Shown piece by piece: positions 48,249-48,403 of a DNA stretch of 48,403 nt. The stretch comes from an uncultured Ruminococcus sp. GTDB taxonomy: Bacteria; Bacillota; Clostridia; Oscillospirales; CAG-272. The stretch covers positions 1 through 48,403 of the forward strand of contig CADBKZ010000010.1 of the NCBI GenBank assembly GCA_902795355.1. Reading direction: 5' to 3'. The number at the start of each line of letters is the position of its first letter. Positions within the stretch are counted from its first letter, which is position 1. The notes under the pieces were generated by a model. That model worked only from the letters and a program-made list of their open reading frames with translations. It was not told the origin of the DNA and did no database searches. The position numbers and the translations under genes were made by a program.

Positions 48249-48403
48249 CAGTAGCAGAACTTATTTACAAAAACATCTTCACTTGTAGCAAACACATCTG
48301 GAGCATCCGCATTGATGAACCGCCCGACTTCGGGATCGTAGTATCTCGATTGCAGATAGTAAAGCCCTGTTTCTTGATCGTAGTAGTAACTACGGTATCT
48401 GAA
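48080..48403 (-). CDS. RHS-repeat protein, C-terminal end (partial)
   Basis: The 3' 107 codons of an RHS gene whose 5' part lies beyond the right edge. The RHS core signature is clear: YRSYYYDQETGLYYLQSRYY, then DPEVGRFINAD and NKFCYCQNAPVNNIDNSG. After the core there is a tail of about 44 residues, AVIGTVIKKILDIIFGIAGG and on to QGKKKYTML, hydrophobic and with no known toxin motif. RHS proteins normally carry a variable toxin domain at this place. The short hydrophobic tail may be a membrane-acting tip, or a fragment left by the junction at 48080, where the convergent HTH gene also loses its natural end. Confidence 0.85.
   Translation of the reverse strand, partial: FRYRSYYYDQETGLYYLQSRYYDPEVGRFINADAPDVFATSEDVFVNKFCYCQNAPVNNIDNSGAVIGTVIKKILDIIFGIAGGLAGMYLTDVLFNIIQGKKKYTML

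Noticed and set aside
1..48403. CRISPR arrays, tRNA, rRNA, insertion sequences, integrase sites
   Set aside because: Looked for regular spaced repeats, cloverleaf-like stems, transposase motifs and terminal repeats; none convincing.

Overview
The window reads as a carbohydrate-catabolism chromosome segment from an uncultured, anaerobic, low-to-mid GC Gram-positive bacterium, most likely a gut-type clostridial lineage (Oscillospirales/Christensenellales-like; the order is a guess). This rests on strong AAAGGAGG-type ribosome binding sites, textbook TTGACA-17-TATAAT promoters, many lipoproteins ending in a LAGC-type lipobox, DeoR and AraC regulators, an oxygen-sensitive glycyl radical enzyme, and no outer-membrane machinery such as SusC/D. 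I found no rRNA, tRNA, CRISPR array or recognisable transposase.

Layout. (1) 1-3837, minus strand: one promoter drives a sugar isomerase, an FGGY kinase, a triosephosphate-isomerase homologue and an SIS-domain phosphosugar isomerase cut by the window edge. (2) 4093-6576, minus: a PHP phosphoesterase and a two-domain metallo-beta-lactamase-fold hydrolase. (3) 6610-6752: two near-consensus divergent promoters around a large dyad. (4) 6841-14468, plus: a GH39-like glycosidase, a solute-binding lipoprotein, a membrane-anchored CBM9-like surface protein, an EEP-phosphatase lipoprotein and a neutral-ceramidase-like protein. (5) 14506-16146: a DeoR regulator divergent from an AraD-type epimerase. 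(6) 16705-23161: an alpha-galactoside region with AraC, GH43 and GH36 on minus, divergent from GH27, a 68-residue zinc-ribbon protein and a GH99/WbsX-like protein on plus. (7) 23252-37728, plus: secreted or lipid-anchored proteins built from shuffled modules (a repeated secreted domain, an alpha/beta lipoprotein module, beta-helices, a CE7 esterase), plus two tandem short peptide genes, a small double-anchored protein and a second solute-binding lipoprotein. (8) 37837-45679, plus: an intracellular unit of SGNH hydrolase, metallophosphoesterase, MFS/OPA-like transporter, two-domain beta-helix protein, unusual glycyl radical enzyme and its activase. (9) 45796-48403: an AT-rich accessory end with an AAA/DUF4143 ATPase, an HTH protein and the 3' end of an RHS gene on minus.

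How it works together (inference). Surface beta-helix proteins, an acetyl esterase and carbohydrate-binding proteins would hold and trim plant or host polysaccharide. Solute-binding proteins and the MFS carrier would bring in oligomers. Cytosolic GH39, GH43, GH36, GH27 and PL3-like beta-helix enzymes would finish them, and the isomerase/kinase/TIM-like/SIS set, AraD and the glycyl radical enzyme would process the monomers.

The points most worth a second look are a 10-A run joining two frames of one roughly 1,586-residue secreted protein, tandem short peptides whose first gene carries a 10-G run, a shared Gly-Cys C-terminal anchor on three surface proteins, an atypical glycyl radical enzyme with a C-W-E-F active-site loop, and an RHS/HTH junction at the right end.
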